A stretch of DNA of 64,000 bases from Hyphodiscus hymeniophilus (lineage: Eukaryota; Ascomycota; Leotiomycetes; Helotiales; Hyphodiscaceae): the NCBI GenBank assembly GCA_016508695.1, contig VNKQ01000006.1, positions 1,612,001 to 1,676,000 of the forward strand, in the 5' to 3' direction. The notes beneath the pieces were generated by a model that did not search any database, was not told where the DNA came from, and was given only the letters and a program-made list of their open reading frames with translations. Below are positions 32,105-44,505 of this stretch, one piece after another. Made by a program: the position numbers and the translations under genes. The stretch's first letter is position 1, and each line of letters opens with the position of its first letter.

Positions 32105-33968
32105 ATGGCACCAGACGATGCCAAACAGTCACACAAACTACGACAAACCCAATCAACCAACTCGAGACAAACATCAGCAAACGGTGTTGCAAGAACTCAA
32201 CATCCCAATTTGCATAAATCCCAAGAGCGACCACAGTACTCTCTTGCAGGCAATACTACATATGCCCACGGGCCAAGTTTCGTTGACCCCGGGTACCACG
32301 AACTCAATCCCACATATCAGCGAACCGAGCTCGCACCAGTATGGGGATTAGCCAAACCTCTGCCGAGAGTTGTGCGGCGTGGAATGAGAAGAGGAAAAGA
32401 TGGACGAGTTGTGGAAGATCCAGGTACTGAGAGGGAAGAGCCTGGGGATGCTGAGCCGATTCCCCAGCTTGGTATGATTGACGATCAAAGGCAAGAGGCT
32501 GGTAAAGAGGTTAGAGACGGACCTGATACTGATGAGAGGGGATATGGACACGAGCGTGCTGAGCGAAGAAGAATTGATAGCACGGTAGGGAGAATGAATT
32601 CGGAGAACAGCGTCCTCGACAGGTACGCCACACCGAGACCTGAGAGGGGTAATCCGATGGAAGAATGGAAGAGCCATGGATCTACGTATAGAAGAAGCCA
32701 TAGTGATCCGTTTGATGAGCAGAGCGAAGATCTAGGGGACAGAAGGCTTCCGAAGGTACAAGAAGTTCCTTCTCAGCATGCATCTGCCGCAAGCTCAGTG
32801 TCAGTGATTGGGAAGGTGAATGAGGTTGATCTCGAAGCTGGAGACGTTCCGGATGAATGGGCTTTGGAGGAAGACGAGGCCGAGAGGTACACTCAAGAGG
32901 CATACGATGATCACAATCTGTGGTCTTCAATACGAGCGAGGTTTCGAGAGCCTCTTGCCGAGTGTCTTGCAGTAAGTCTTTCACACAAGCAAATCCGCCT
33001 CAAGCTGATGGTATCTAGACAATGATAGCCGTCCTCATCGGTCTCTGCACGAATCTCGCCGTTCAAACCTCCGCCAATACATCAGGTATCTACCTATCAA
33101 CGAACTGGGCATGGGGCCTCGGTGTCATGATCGGCATTTATATTGCGGGTGGAATCTCTGGTGGCCATCTGAACCCTGCCATCTCCCTCATGCTCAGTTT
33201 GTATCGCGGCTTCCCTTTCCGAAAAGCACTTGTGTACATCACAGCCCAAGTCCTTGGTGCGTTCTTCGCGGGGCTGATAGCATATGGTGTCTACCGCGAT
33301 GCGATTGTCTCCTTTGATCTCCTAGGTGGACAGCCTGCTACGGAAACTGGAGCCACTCAACCGTTGGGGTTATTTACAGGAGGAAGTGGTAAATCATTCT
33401 TCACCCAACCTGCACCATTTGCTAGTGTCGGAGCTGGCTTCATTAACGAGTTCGTTGCTACCGCGATCCTAGCTTGTGCTGTTCTCGCTCTGGGCGATGA
33501 CTCGAATGCTCCTCCAGGAGCTGGTATGCATGCCTTGATCGTGGGACTAGTTGTGACCGTCCTGACAATGGCCTTTGGCTACAACACCGGCGCGTGCATG
33601 AATCCAGCCAGAGACTTTGGACCCCGAATAGCAACAGCTGCTGTTGGATATGGGTCAGAGGTTTTCACGACCAAGAATGCCTGGTGGATATACGGGGCTT
33701 GGGGTGCAACAATAAGCGGTGCTCTGGTGGGAGGGTTTCTGTATGATGTTGCTATCTTTGTGGGTGGTGAGAGCCCAGTGAACTATCCGAGGAGCAAGAA
33801 GAGAGAGGTTAAGAATAAGGCTAAGAGGAGGTGGTTTAGCTTCAAGAGAAGTGTCAATGAAGGACTTAGAAAGGATCCTGATAAGCACGGGTGAGTCTTT
33901 ATCATTGTTAGACTATCGAAATAGAAATGATTATCTCGAACGGTTTTTCTGGCTGCAGGGCTCCATGA
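32105..33968 (+). CDS. aquaglyceroporin (MIP family, Fps1-like) with long N-terminal extension
   Basis: Exons 32105-32971, 33019-33890 and probably 33959-33968; introns of 47 and 68 nt; about 583 aa. Without the last splice it stops two residues earlier at 33894. The first 280 residues are polar, rich in Arg, Glu, Ser and Pro, and probably cytosolic and disordered. The channel part has six membrane segments and both pore loops with intact motifs: GGHLNPAISL (NPA at 341-343) and GACMNPARDFGPR (NPARD at 484-488). Asp after the second NPA marks glycerol-conducting channels. The tail is basic (SKKREVKNKAKRRWFSFKR). Fps1-type channels release glycerol after hypo-osmotic shock, gated by their cytosolic extensions; yeast Fps1 has altered NPA boxes, whereas this one is canonical. 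Plasma membrane location is inferred. Confidence 0.92.
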
Positions 33969-34476
33969 GTGCACGCTTGAGCCGTTGAATGCCCTGACGA
34001 TCAATCAATTAAACTTAAGGCAGGCCACAATTGAAGGAGATACCCAATTTACCCACCAATCGAGACCCCAATACGCGCCAAATTGTTATATTATCTCTTG
34101 GGCACTACTGTATTCCCAAAACGACAACACACCACAGGTCATACGACATTCTTGGTGTTCCCGATTCAGTTCGTATCGTTTTCAAGACCTTTGTCTACAG
34201 TATCGTCAGAGATGTTCATGACGAAATAGCAGGGAAGGATGAATGATTTTCTTGGTGGAGGGGTTTTTACGTTTAATGTTCAGCGTTCCTTTGCACGATT
34301 GATTCTGCCAGACTCGAGTTTGCAGAATGCTCTAGGACAGCATTGCTTAAAATTACATTCCTAGGCACCATATCTGGCTTTCAGTCACATCAACCCAATA
34401 TTCGAATTCCTATTATTGTGCCGTTTGGGGCAGATTTATTAGCACTAAAAATCCCTAATGTTTCACCTGCTCAATC
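33969..34476. other. intergenic spacer between convergent genes
   Basis: About 500 bp holding the 3' ends of the aquaglyceroporin and epoxide hydrolase genes. No gene supported. Confidence 0.5.
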
Positions 34477-35951
34477 TTAATAACCGCTCTTCCCATCAAC
34501 AACACCTGCAGCACCACCATCTTTCCCAAACATCTCCTGAAGCCCCTCGACAATATCCTCTGGTCTCTCCCAGCCAGCAAAGTGCCCACCCTTGTCAAAA
34601 CTCTTCGAATAGACAACTGGCCCCAGAGTTCCCCACCACGAATTTGGCGAATTGCTGATTTCAAGTGGAAAGTCAGCAATACCAAGCGGAATGTCAATAT
34701 AGCTCTGGAGAACGGGAACAGGCATGTCGCTGGCATGAACGGCTTCATAGTAGTGGTACGAGGGAGCTTCTGGGCCAGCAGTGGAGAAGTAATACAGAGA
34801 GATCCAAGTGAGGATTTCATCGTCAGTCCAGGGGTAGGAGTCGGTCCAACCAGCCAGCTTTTCATAGATCCAGGCTAAGAGTGCAATTGGGGAATCGGCA
34901 AATGCGAAGCCAATTGTAGAGGGCTGAAAATTGTGAGGAGAATGCATAAGGTTAGCTAAGAGGGGATGACGGACCTTGCTGCTTTGAATCGCCGTATATC
35001 CTCTTCCATCTCCAGCCCACCAATCCTGACCACGAGCGAGCTGTGACTTCTCACGCTCGGAATACTCGGGTTTGGGATTGGACTCGGTCCATTCAGGTTC
35101 GCTTGCAAATGCCCAATTGACGTGACTGCCTTTGACGTGCTGGGGATACAGCTTCCCGAGGGCACGGGTGACTAGTGAAGGTCAGTATTAAAATGTTAAA
35201 ATGTTTCACTGAGACAAACTCAAGAACCCCCAATCACCGCCTTGTGTTACTTTTTGTCTCGAAATTAGCCAATACATCCTAAAATCGATATTGAAATTGC
35301 ACACGAACCATATTGGTCATATCCCAGAGCAAGCATGAGCTTGTTGCAAGTCTCAGCATACTGTTTGATTTCAAATCCTTTCTGTTCTAGATGTTAGAAT
35401 TGATTGATTGATTGCCGTTGAATTGGCTTGGGCATGCCAATCCAACACAGACCTTCGTGACGCCACTTGAGAAGACATAGTTTGGGAGGCTTGGAGCTAC
35501 GACGTGAAAAGCTGGCTTTCCGTTTCCGCCCTTCAGAAAGGGCAGCATTTTGGTGACTTCCAGAAAACTACCTGGCCAACCATGGACAAATAGGAGGGGA
35601 ATTGCTCCCTTCACTTGGCTCTTCTGATGAAGGAAATGGATGTCAAGGGAATCGAATCCATCCGCAGTGATCTGGGTCATGAAATTCGGCAGGTGATTGA
35701 GTCCTATTTCCCTTTCACGCCAGTCAAACTTGGTTTTCCAGTACTCGGTCAGTCGTTCGATGTCTTTTCTGAATTGGTGTGAGATTTGAAATCAAAGCTA
35801 GAAGAGCACAATACACTTACAAGGGAGTTCCGTATGTCCATCCAGCCCCTTCGATCTCATGCTTGGGTAAATCTGTAAGCTCAAGTTTTTGCTTTAGTCT
35901 CTGGACGGTAGATTCGGGGATGGCGATTGTGTAAGCTTTGATGTCTGCCAT
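34477..35951 (-). CDS. epoxide hydrolase (alpha/beta hydrolase with EHN domain)
   Basis: Six exons: 35821-35951, 35453-35768, 35309-35381, 35220-35249, 34975-35171, 34477-34923; introns 48-71 nt; 397 aa. One exon is only 30 nt. The N-terminal EHN segment reads YTIAIPESTVQRLKQKLELTDLP and ERLTEYWKTKFDWR. The oxyanion-hole motif is FVHGWPGSF, the nucleophile sits in GGDWG (Asp), and the lid supplies tyrosines (the YYFSTAGPEAPSYHYYEA region). The catalytic His is in DKGGHFAGWERPE. These enzymes open epoxides with water through an ester intermediate, in detoxification or catabolism. No clear signal peptide exists if translation starts at MADIKAYT; an in-frame Met 26 codons upstream would add a hydrophobic leader (MILQVILSSFLLS), so secretion cannot be excluded. 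Confidence 0.92.
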
Positions 35952-37362
35952 GTCGAGACTCAGCGTGTTAATATTCTGGGATTTTTCGATTGAGAGCAGG
36001 AAACTGCTAAGTATCACCTGGAGTATCACATCTGAAGGCGATCCCCTTCTTTTAAGAGAATTAGGTGTTCTTTATTAGCGCGTGAGATGGCGTACAATTG
36101 ATTTCGAACCCCGCATTCTAGTGCTGTGCTTCTGCCAATGCCGAGAGGTAAGCGTTCGCTCACTCAGTCGGTGGCTGTGGCCAATCTGCTGTCAGCCGCC
36201 TGACAATGAATCCAAATGATCGAAGGTGTTCTTTCCCGCGGCTTCACTAGACCCCGGAAATGATTTGGTTCAGACACCCTTGTCCAAGGGACCCCACAAA
36301 CGACAGCTCCAAATCCGGGGAAGCCATGAGGATGAGTTGTGACAAACAATTTCTGGAGCAAGAGCAGTTACGATTGTCAGCATCGAAGCTGATCCTTAAA
36401 GATGCCTCTGGTATAGAATTTCCTTCACAACAACTTTGCGATAATGAGGAACTTCTTGCATTACTCTACTCCTTTGTCGCCAAATCAACAAGCAAGCCAA
36501 GCCAGCCATCAAATCGACAACAGGATTCGAAAAGCGCCCTCAAAAGTTACTAGACACTCTGTGAAGCAGCAACCAGCAAATCAAACTTCAGAGCAAGCTC
36601 CGGTCACCATCCCAGACTGTACATCTTATACTACTGCTATCAAACTAGTTTCCAATCAAAATCTACTGCAAATGAAATATATCGTCCCAAGACATTTGAA
36701 GGAGGAGGAAGCAATGGAGAGATTAATTTATTCGCACACGGCATAGATGCCTTTGGAAACCCAAGGGTCATATTGAAAGGAGCGTAATGGGACATGGACA
36801 CTTCCACTACACTTCACCGTATATGTTCTCTTCCGTCGGTGAAGGAGTTCCCAGAATTTCCGAATTCAACATGGATCCATGTGCTTGAAAATTCCTGATA
36901 TGAAGACGCTGATCTTAGTAGCCTGCGAGAGAAAGACTCGTATTACCGAGTGATAAAATTACGAGAAAGAAGCAAGCAAGAATCCCATAGCGAGATTCAG
37001 CAGCATAAACTGTTGTCCCGAATCTCTGGCACCAAAGACAAAGATATCCTTCACCAGTAGCAGATCGAGGTCGTTCTTTGCATGGTGCCTTGCATCTATT
37101 TTATGCCCTGCTTCAGATGCTGTATGGAAATCGCAATCTTGAATCGGCCTTGATAAGAGACGTTGTCGGACATTAAGCTGAGAAACTTGAATACTCAATT
37201 CAGAAATATAACAGTCCAAGCAACGGATTCTTATCAATACTTACCTCGTACAGATGGTGTTTCATCTACGGCAGCCAGCAACGACTACTCCCGCTCATCC
37301 ACCTCAGCCTCGCCGTCTTGCCTTGTTCCAGACTTTGTCCCCTCCCTCCTACAACACTCCTC
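35952..37362. other. divergent intergenic region (epoxide hydrolase / LIP2)
   Basis: About 1.4 kb between divergent starts. The open frames (36260-36746 +, 36959-37237 -) lack domain-like content. No gene supported. Confidence 0.45.
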
Positions 37363-38334
37363 ATGAGCGCCTCATCACTACTGCGGCATCTCCACCTGGC
37401 ACGCATCACTCCCTTCGCGCGTGCAACCGCCATTCAAGATACTTTTGTGCGGCAACACCTCGACTACAAAGCTCTAAATACCGCCCCTTTCTTCGACTCC
37501 CCCCCACCGCCTTCTCCAATACCCACGATCCTAACCTTCTCCCCAACACCTGTCTATACGACTGGCCGTCGAGAACTTGGCAAACTATCCGCTGCTACAG
37601 TTGCCCTACTACGTGAGCCTCTCCCCGAGATACTCGGAACAGGAGGCCTGGACAACGGATATGCGAACGGCTTCTCCCCGGACGTGGAGGAGACGCTGCG
37701 AGGGGGGCAAATTACGTTACATGGGCCGGGACAATTGGTGATCTACCCGATCCTGGATCTCAAGGCTGTGAAGAGTGCGAAATGGCCCAAAGGACTGACT
37801 GCGAAATGCTATGTCAATGTGTTGGAAGAAGCTACGATTAACACCCTTAAATCGTTCGGCATAAGGGGGTTTCGCACAGAGAACCCAGGTGTATGGGTTT
37901 CTAAAGACGAGAAGATTGCGGCGCTGGGTTTGCATCTGAGGAGAAATGTTACGAGTTTTGGTGTGGGGTTGAATGTACGGACAGATTTGAGATACTTCGA
38001 CAAGATTGTTGCGTGTGGATTAGAAGGCAAGAAAACGACCAGCATCAAGCAGGAACTGAAACAAGAATATGGGCTGAGTATGGCAAATCATATTCGCCAT
38101 TCGAAGAGAGTATCAATGAGCCCTAGGGAGGTGTCGATGGCCAAGACATTGGTTACTAGGGCGAAGATGACCAACCTGTCGAGATCTTGGGTAGAGGAGT
38201 TCAAGACGTTGGTTTGGGGGGATCAAGTGAATCTGCAATCGGCAAAGGTGTCTGGAGAGAGCTCGGAGGAGGTATTCTTAAGGCTCTTGGAGCTAGACGA
38301 CGCAGCTCAAGACTGTGATCATTGGACTTGGTGA
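37363..38334 (+). CDS. lip2: lipoyl(octanoyl) transferase, mitochondrial
   Basis: Single exon from the ATG at 37363, 323 aa. LipB-family enzyme that moves octanoyl groups from acyl-carrier protein to apo-lipoyl domains, the first step of lipoic acid synthesis in mitochondria. It has a basic, Arg/Leu/Ala-rich start (MSASSLLRHLHLARITPFARATA) fitting a presequence. Family motifs are TTGRRELGKL, RGGQITLHGPGQLVIYPI, ENPGVWVSKDEKIAALGLHLRRNVTSFGVGLNV (Lys in EKIAALG is the conserved active-site lysine) and KIVACGLEGKKTTSI (Cys nucleophile). The C-terminal 80 residues are variable. The open frame extends 45 nt upstream only through non-ATG codons, so the start is well supported. Confidence 0.94.
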   Translation: MSASSLLRHLHLARITPFARATAIQDTFVRQHLDYKALNTAPFFDSPPPPSPIPTILTFSPTPVYTTGRRELGKLSAATVALLREPLPEILGTGGLDNGYANGFSPDVEETLRGGQITLHGPGQLVIYPILDLKAVKSAKWPKGLTAKCYVNVLEEATINTLKSFGIRGFRTENPGVWVSKDEKIAALGLHLRRNVTSFGVGLNVRTDLRYFDKIVACGLEGKKTTSIKQELKQEYGLSMANHIRHSKRVSMSPREVSMAKTLVTRAKMTNLSRSWVEEFKTLVWGDQVNLQSAKVSGESSEEVFLRLLELDDAAQDCDHWTW

Positions 38335-39674
38335 ATTCATGGCTAGGATGTCGCACTGAAAGGCAAGTCTGGGTCGTCTGACAGACTTTCCCGAACAAGA
38401 AGGTAGACGAGGGGAATCGCGAAGAAGAGACGAAGGAAATGACGGCTGTGGATTGGATACTTGTAGGTGATCTTTGTCTCTGCAAGGTTATTGTAGTCTT
38501 CTGTCTCAGAGAACATTCAGATTCTATCGATTGAAAAGGAGATAAGCACTGGTGTCTGCAGAGTAAAGCCATATCCGTCATACCTCTCGCAGGGTGAAAG
38601 CGGTGATGTAGAGTTGAAGACACAACCAACGGAAACAAAAGTCAATTGCGAGCTCTTCAACTCTCAAGACCATTTGTCACAAGTTGCTCAGCTCTACGAA
38701 AAGCAAATTTCTCTGACCCACCCACCACGCATTCTCCAACCGGAAGCCCTCCATCCATTCCCGCCCCCTTTCTACTCGCTACCAAGTTACCAACCGAGCC
38801 TCATCGGTCTCGTACCTGCTGCAAGCGACAAGACGCCTCGGGTGAGAGGCCTGAACAATCTAGTCGGCCGTATTTTCACCGATGCAAGAACTGAATTAGC
38901 TTTGCAGAACAACGTTACACAACGTTCGCAAGGTTGTGGAACAGGGTTGGTGTTGGTTTTTGCGAAGCGCGGAAGTCCCTACTGGTCAAAATCCTTTCAA
39001 CAATGCCTCTTTCTCGGCTTCATTTTGTGGCATAGCACGAACTAGAAAGGGCCGAATAAAAGTCTCAAAGTACAGATCTAAATAATCTCATAGACGTGAA
39101 TGGGCATTAGTGTATTTTTAGGCTCTTCTCCATCTGTCTCCTCGGCTATTTCCCGATTAGCAACGTTTAGGGTTCCCTACCTCCTCTGGGCACAGTTTGG
39201 AGGAGCGTCTCTCATTCATCAGAGCCGCAACCGCCCTCGTTCTTGAACACGCAATCGGTAGCTTCCAGGTAAGTGATTATCAAGTTTGACATGCTGTTAC
39301 GAAGAAAATGCTCAAAAGACCTTTCCGGGTTTGGGATAGTAGCGTATCGTGAGAACAAATGAGCGGGGGTAGCAAATTGAATGCCCCAATCCCGCTTTGC
39401 GTACAGGTATCAAGATATAGGACCAAAGGGATATTTGAAAGTCTGACGAATTCATGCAGGAAAAAAGAGCCGCAACTTCCATAGAACAACGCCAGCTCCA
39501 TATTTTCGTCCATTCGTCCCGAGTTCGTAGTCGTTTCATGTCTCATGCGTCTTTCTGTCTCTCTTATCGTAGTGTGCAATGCTCATGCTCGCCGTTTCGA
39601 AGCCCTCGGCTTTATACTCTCTGCTCATGCTCCCCGATTCATCAATAAAATGCTTGATCGTAGCTTCGTAAATA
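38335..39674. other. intergenic region between convergent genes
   Basis: About 1.3 kb. The 143-codon plus-strand frame at 38614-39045 and others on the minus strand show no domain, and their starts lack context. No gene supported. Confidence 0.4.
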
Positions 39675-41694
39675 CTATGTTGATCGCTTCCTTCCACCAC
39701 CTCCACCGGCATGACCGTTGCTCGCCTCCTCGCATTCTGGACTCCACTCTTCCGGTTGAAAGTTTGGGTTATTATAATGTGCCGTATTGTAGTGACTATT
39801 CTTGAAAGTGCTTGTCTGAAACACAACTGGTCCTTCTTGCTCAGTGACTCTGGCGCCCCACTCCCATTTGCTCGGTCTGAAGGGCGAGTTTGCTGAGGTC
39901 GGCGATGGCAAGTCGGAATGTTGAGAGGAAATTGAAGGATGGGTTGGTATTGAGGGTGGACCTGGATGTGGTGAAATTTGCTGCTGAGGAACGCCTGGGT
40001 GAATAGGTATTTGCATGTTTTGGGGTGGAAATGGAGCATGTGAGGAATGACTTATGTTGACTGCTGGCGACGTCAAGGCTGATGATTGCTGTAGAGAGAA
40101 GTTCGTGGATAGGGACAAGTTCGTATTGGAAGATGTGCCATTTGAAGAGGCACCGGGCGAAACCGGCGATATCGAAGTAGAAATGGGTGAAGGAGCGTAT
40201 GGTTGCTCGATTGGTGAATGAAACTGTGCTGGAAATCCATGATGTGAAGGTGGTGCACATTGGAAGCCTGGTATGTTGAGCAAGGATGTCAGATCAAGGT
40301 TTGTGAAGTCATTCATCGAGGTGCTCTGGATGGCATGTTGTTGGCTAAAGGATGTTGCTCGATTGACTTGTATGTTTGGATTCAGTGTAGCATCGTGTAG
40401 AGCCTGTTGCAATGGCATAGAGGAGTCCATATCTTTGTAGAGGATGTCATAATGACTTGGTCTGTAGAGAAGATGAATGATCGGTCCCGAGGGGTTCGTG
40501 GGAACGCCATTCTCATCTTCCGGTTGCATCAAATGACTGTTGACTTGTGAACCTTCGCTACGATCCAAGTAGACGATCTCGACTGCGAATCCAATTGGTT
40601 TCAGCAAGACATCTATGAGCAACGTCATTCCCAAGTGATCAATCTCCTGATTTGGTGGTTCAATCCACTCTTTGCTGTATGCCTCCACCCCTAGATTGTC
40701 TGGTATGAAGTCCTGATAGCTACTCGGGGAACTTTTCAAAAAAGAACTTGCTAGCAGGCGTAAATGATAAACGATGTTGTTCGAAATGTCGGACTCGTTG
40801 AATCGCTGCATGAGGATTTCTTCGGCTGTCTGAGGAGAGGTTTCTATCGAGTCCGCCATGTCTCTCAAGAGACTCACAGTCTCCTCAACCATATCTTCAA
40901 ACATCCATGCATCGAAACCTCCGACTCTGGCGATCAAGTTGTTCAACGAAGTCATTCGAGCAATCTCTTCCTCCAGTTGAGCCTTGTCTTGTAATCGTAG
41001 CAAGGTCTCGAAATAGGCGAAGCCAGTAGCTAGAACATGTTAGCAGTGGGCCATTTTATGTGTGCGTAGAGTCCAAAAAGTGGTGGAAGTGGTCCTCGAA
41101 GATATTGTGGAGTAGAAGCTTACCCCGCCATCCACAGTTTCCATCGCCCAAGACCGGTCGATAATGCGAATATTTTTGTGGTAAAGCCTGGATAAGATGT
41201 TAGGGTGATCTCAATTGGATTCGGCAGAGATATGTACAGCTGTCTTTGCGACATAGACAGGGTCTGCCTTCGCATATGCTTCTGTGATGGCGTGGCTGGA
41301 CCTCTTCTCACCAACAAGTGAACCCTGGAATGGCATTAGCATTCATCACATCTCACTTCACAGAATGTTTCCGCAATACCTGCAAGTTGGGCTGAAAACT
41401 CCTTGCAAGCTCCTCCTGCCGTTCCAGATCGTCAAAATTGTTCTCCGCCATCTCAAACCGAGATGTCGATGTCGATGTCGAGGTGTTGTTACTGAAGTTC
41501 AAGGCGGGTGCGATGTTCGAGCTCGGGTTTCCGTTGGCGGCAGTAGTGAAAATGGGATTTTGAACAATCGTCGGACCACCAGAGTCTACCGCCAACCCTG
41601 AACGGCCGCTCTGCGATTGTTGGAATATGTGAAATTCGGGGACGGCTCCATAAGACGAAAAAGGAGAATAGGGCGTCGGTTGTGGTTGAAACAT
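39675..41694 (-). CDS. otubain-like deubiquitinase (peptidase C65)
   Basis: Four exons: 41380-41694, 41238-41324, 41124-41187, 39675-41029; introns of 55, 50 and 94 nt; 606 aa. Cysteine protease that removes ubiquitin, of the OTUB type. The catalytic Asp and Cys lie in VLGDGNCGWRATGFAYFE, spanning the exon 3-4 junction, which confirms that splice. The catalytic His is in LLYRPSHYDILY. Between them is YHLRLLASSFLKSSPSSYQDFI and HLGMTLLIDVLLKPIGFAVEIVYLD, as in otubains. The N-terminal 105 residues and the C-terminal 260 residues are Gln/Ser/Pro/Asn-rich and disordered; animal OTUB1 has no such tail, but filamentous fungal homologs are often extended. The protein start is the ATG of MFQPQPTPYSPF; an untranslated or coding upstream exon is possible. 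Confidence 0.9.
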
Positions 41695-44505
41695 GCCTTC
41701 TTCAATTGAAGGATGCTGGGACGGAGCTGTCGAACGCTTGCAAGGTCGCAACTTCTGAGCTCGGGATGTGCAGATGCGCAGCCTTTTCGTTTATTTGGTG
41801 CGACACTGGAAAACCGAATTGACCGGTCCAACAACAACAAAAGGTCAAGTATCGTGGAGGGTAGAGCTTGTCGATGGACGGTCCTTGGTGCACGATTTCC
41901 AAACAATGAGCCTCTCACTCACGACTGTCTCATCCCATATGCTCGAGAGTCGAGGAGGTGCTTCGCCGTTTCGTTTCCAAAATCTACCTCGAATCCTGCA
42001 GGGTATTGTTGTCAAAGCTCCCTCATATGTGACAGCCTGCTGTCTCCCCTGCACGCACTGTACATCGGCGAATCACCCCAAACAGATATTCAGCCAGGAA
42101 TCAGCGAGGAGGAAGGAAGAGGTCGCAGAAGGGGGCCCTGGTGTCCCGACCCGTTTGTTTCGATACGTAACGCAACCGTAATAGTTACGAGGAACGGGAA
42201 TAGCTCCAATACTCCAAGGTGTTGTATCTCTGCCCCACCTTCCTGCGCGCTTCCGTTCAACAGCTGCAACTCCAGTCGATAGGCAGTTGTATGGGGGTGG
42301 TTGGTGCAGGGGACTGAAAAAGAGAGTGCTACTTCATTGTGGTCTCCAGAGGTGTGACGGGCACTTCGATGGCGATACTTGGTAGAGTAGTATCTGATCA
42401 ACCAAACCAACAGCGAGCACAGGAAAACTGCGGACGGCTGGGAGAGAGAAGCAAGACCGCCTTAAATCAGGAGCCAGGGAAATCGTGGCGGAACTGCACT
42501 GTGCAGTAGTCCTGTTTGCCGGTCTTTGGCCGTGGGGTGATTCGATACAAGTCCATCCAAGGATGCTTCGGTACTTCGACGGAGGGGATTGACTGGTGCT
42601 GGCTGTTACTAGTATTACTACTACTGTACTCTACAGTGACTGTACGAGAGCGACCGATCACCGATTCACCCCCAACCTTTCTCCACTGAAAGCCAAGATC
42701 CGATTGCAAATTGCAATACAGCACACACGGAACGGCTCCATAGCCCATGTCTGAAAAGCGTGAGTAAGTCTACCAGGTCCCCAATCACGACCTCGGAGGT
42801 CCGAAAGGAGCACAACTACGAATACAAGCACAAGCACACGACAGACATTGCACCAACCTCACCAACCTTACCAATCCGCTGCTTCATTTCGTCTGAGGCC
42901 GGGGAGTTGAACCGACAAATCAATTCTTCTCGCGCGCTAAAGGCGGCTGTTCTCTGCTGAAGAACCCCAGCTTCTGCATGTTGGATTGATCAGTCACGTC
43001 GCCAGCTGGACCACCCTCTCACAGCAGGGACACGACCTCACGAGTCGTTGGCTGTTGGAATTCGAAATATCACCCCCCATATAGAAAACTCCCTCCTCAC
43101 CTACCAATATTGATTATGCATCTACGATCGCAGTGTACAGTGAAGGCGGATGGCTGCAGCTGGAGGCCAAGCTTCCCCTCATGGTTTGTTGGAAAGTTGT
43201 GGCTCACCTGGCCAGTATCTACCCTTAAATCCGTCGCTGCACAGCAGACTAACACCAACGATTACCTTTGGATCCAGCGCAACCGTTCCGTCCGACTTGT
43301 CCATCAGATCTTACAATCCAGCTCTACCTCGTTTTTGCACCTCGTCCATCTTCATAGGTAGTATGGTACAGCTCACGACAGACATGAAGTCGTCTCTATC
43401 CAATAGAGCGTTACCCTTCATGGTAGCGCACTGAGTGCAGGCCGCACCTTGAAATCCAAGGCCCCAATGCGCATTATTGGCCGAGGATCATTCGGGCCAA
43501 TGCCATCCTAAACACCAGCGTCCGGCCCGGCAAGCCTGGACAGTAATGCTAGCACCTCGTAGCCTGTAGGAGCCTCGCTTCAGGACGAGGGTGTATTGAA
43601 GGGGAGCACGAAGGACGAATCCTAGATAGGATTCTAAAGTCCATTGGAATATCGACGGCTTTTCCCACCCCCAAAGCTAGCACACGGCACGGGAGCGTCC
43701 TGGGAAGAGACGGGCACCACTGCAAGCCCCCACAGTGGCCCTTCCTAGTCTCCCTCCCGGCCCTGTCGTTAGGACTCTTCATCGATCGATGACCCCATAG
43801 GATCAACGAAGGAGCGTAGGTTCATGAAGGGGATGCATGCATCGGCAAAGGGATCAAACGTTGGTACCTCATGCCTCAACTTGAATTCAGGCAGCCTAGG
43901 AAGTATTCTCTCCCCGGCTCCACAGGAAGCCCTGCGCTGTGGATGAAATACATGAATTGTATGCAAGAACGCGATAGCGATGCTGCTTTACTTGAAATCA
44001 ATGCCGTGTCCATATCTCCTGCTTCTGCATGCACAACACCAGCTTGTATGCCGTGGCCAGACTGATTTTGGACCCAACGATCCGTGAGGCTGGTCTGCGG
44101 AGTCAAGGCAAGACGGCCAACCCACAGCCGAATCACCCAACCAGGGGTTCTCATACTATTGCGTTGCATGTACTTGCAATGGTACGTGGAAGTCTCAATT
44201 CATGCACTGGGGAAGGCTCATTTTGTATTGGATTGTTTTTCTCGAGTGCTTCTCGAGGTATGGCCCTGTTAACGCCATTCTAGTTCTCATGTCTCTCGCT
44301 GATGCAACGTGGTAGCGAGACCGAGGAGAATTCCACAGTCACTAAATCTTTGACGTATTATGAAGGGAACAGACATCATCCAAACTCCTAAGATGCATGG
44401 TGTAACTACGTCCCCTGACGCCACCCCCCAGATTTTGTCATCGCTTGGAGTCGAAGATCGCTCGACTCATCTATGCCCACCTTAAAAAACCGACGTGGAA
44501 AAGAC
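41695..44505. other. long intergenic region, no recognised gene
   Basis: About 2.8 kb between the start of the otubain gene and the 3' end of CSN2. The longest frame (189 codons at 41713-42282 +) is partly antisense to 5' otubain sequence and has no domain. No gene supported. Confidence 0.4.

Noticed and set aside
38614..39045. 143-codon plus-strand frame after LIP2
   Set aside because: No domain and overlapping equally long frames on the opposite strand.
41713..42282. 189-codon plus-strand frame upstream of the otubain gene
   Set aside because: Low-complexity translation, overlapping other frames, no family resemblance.
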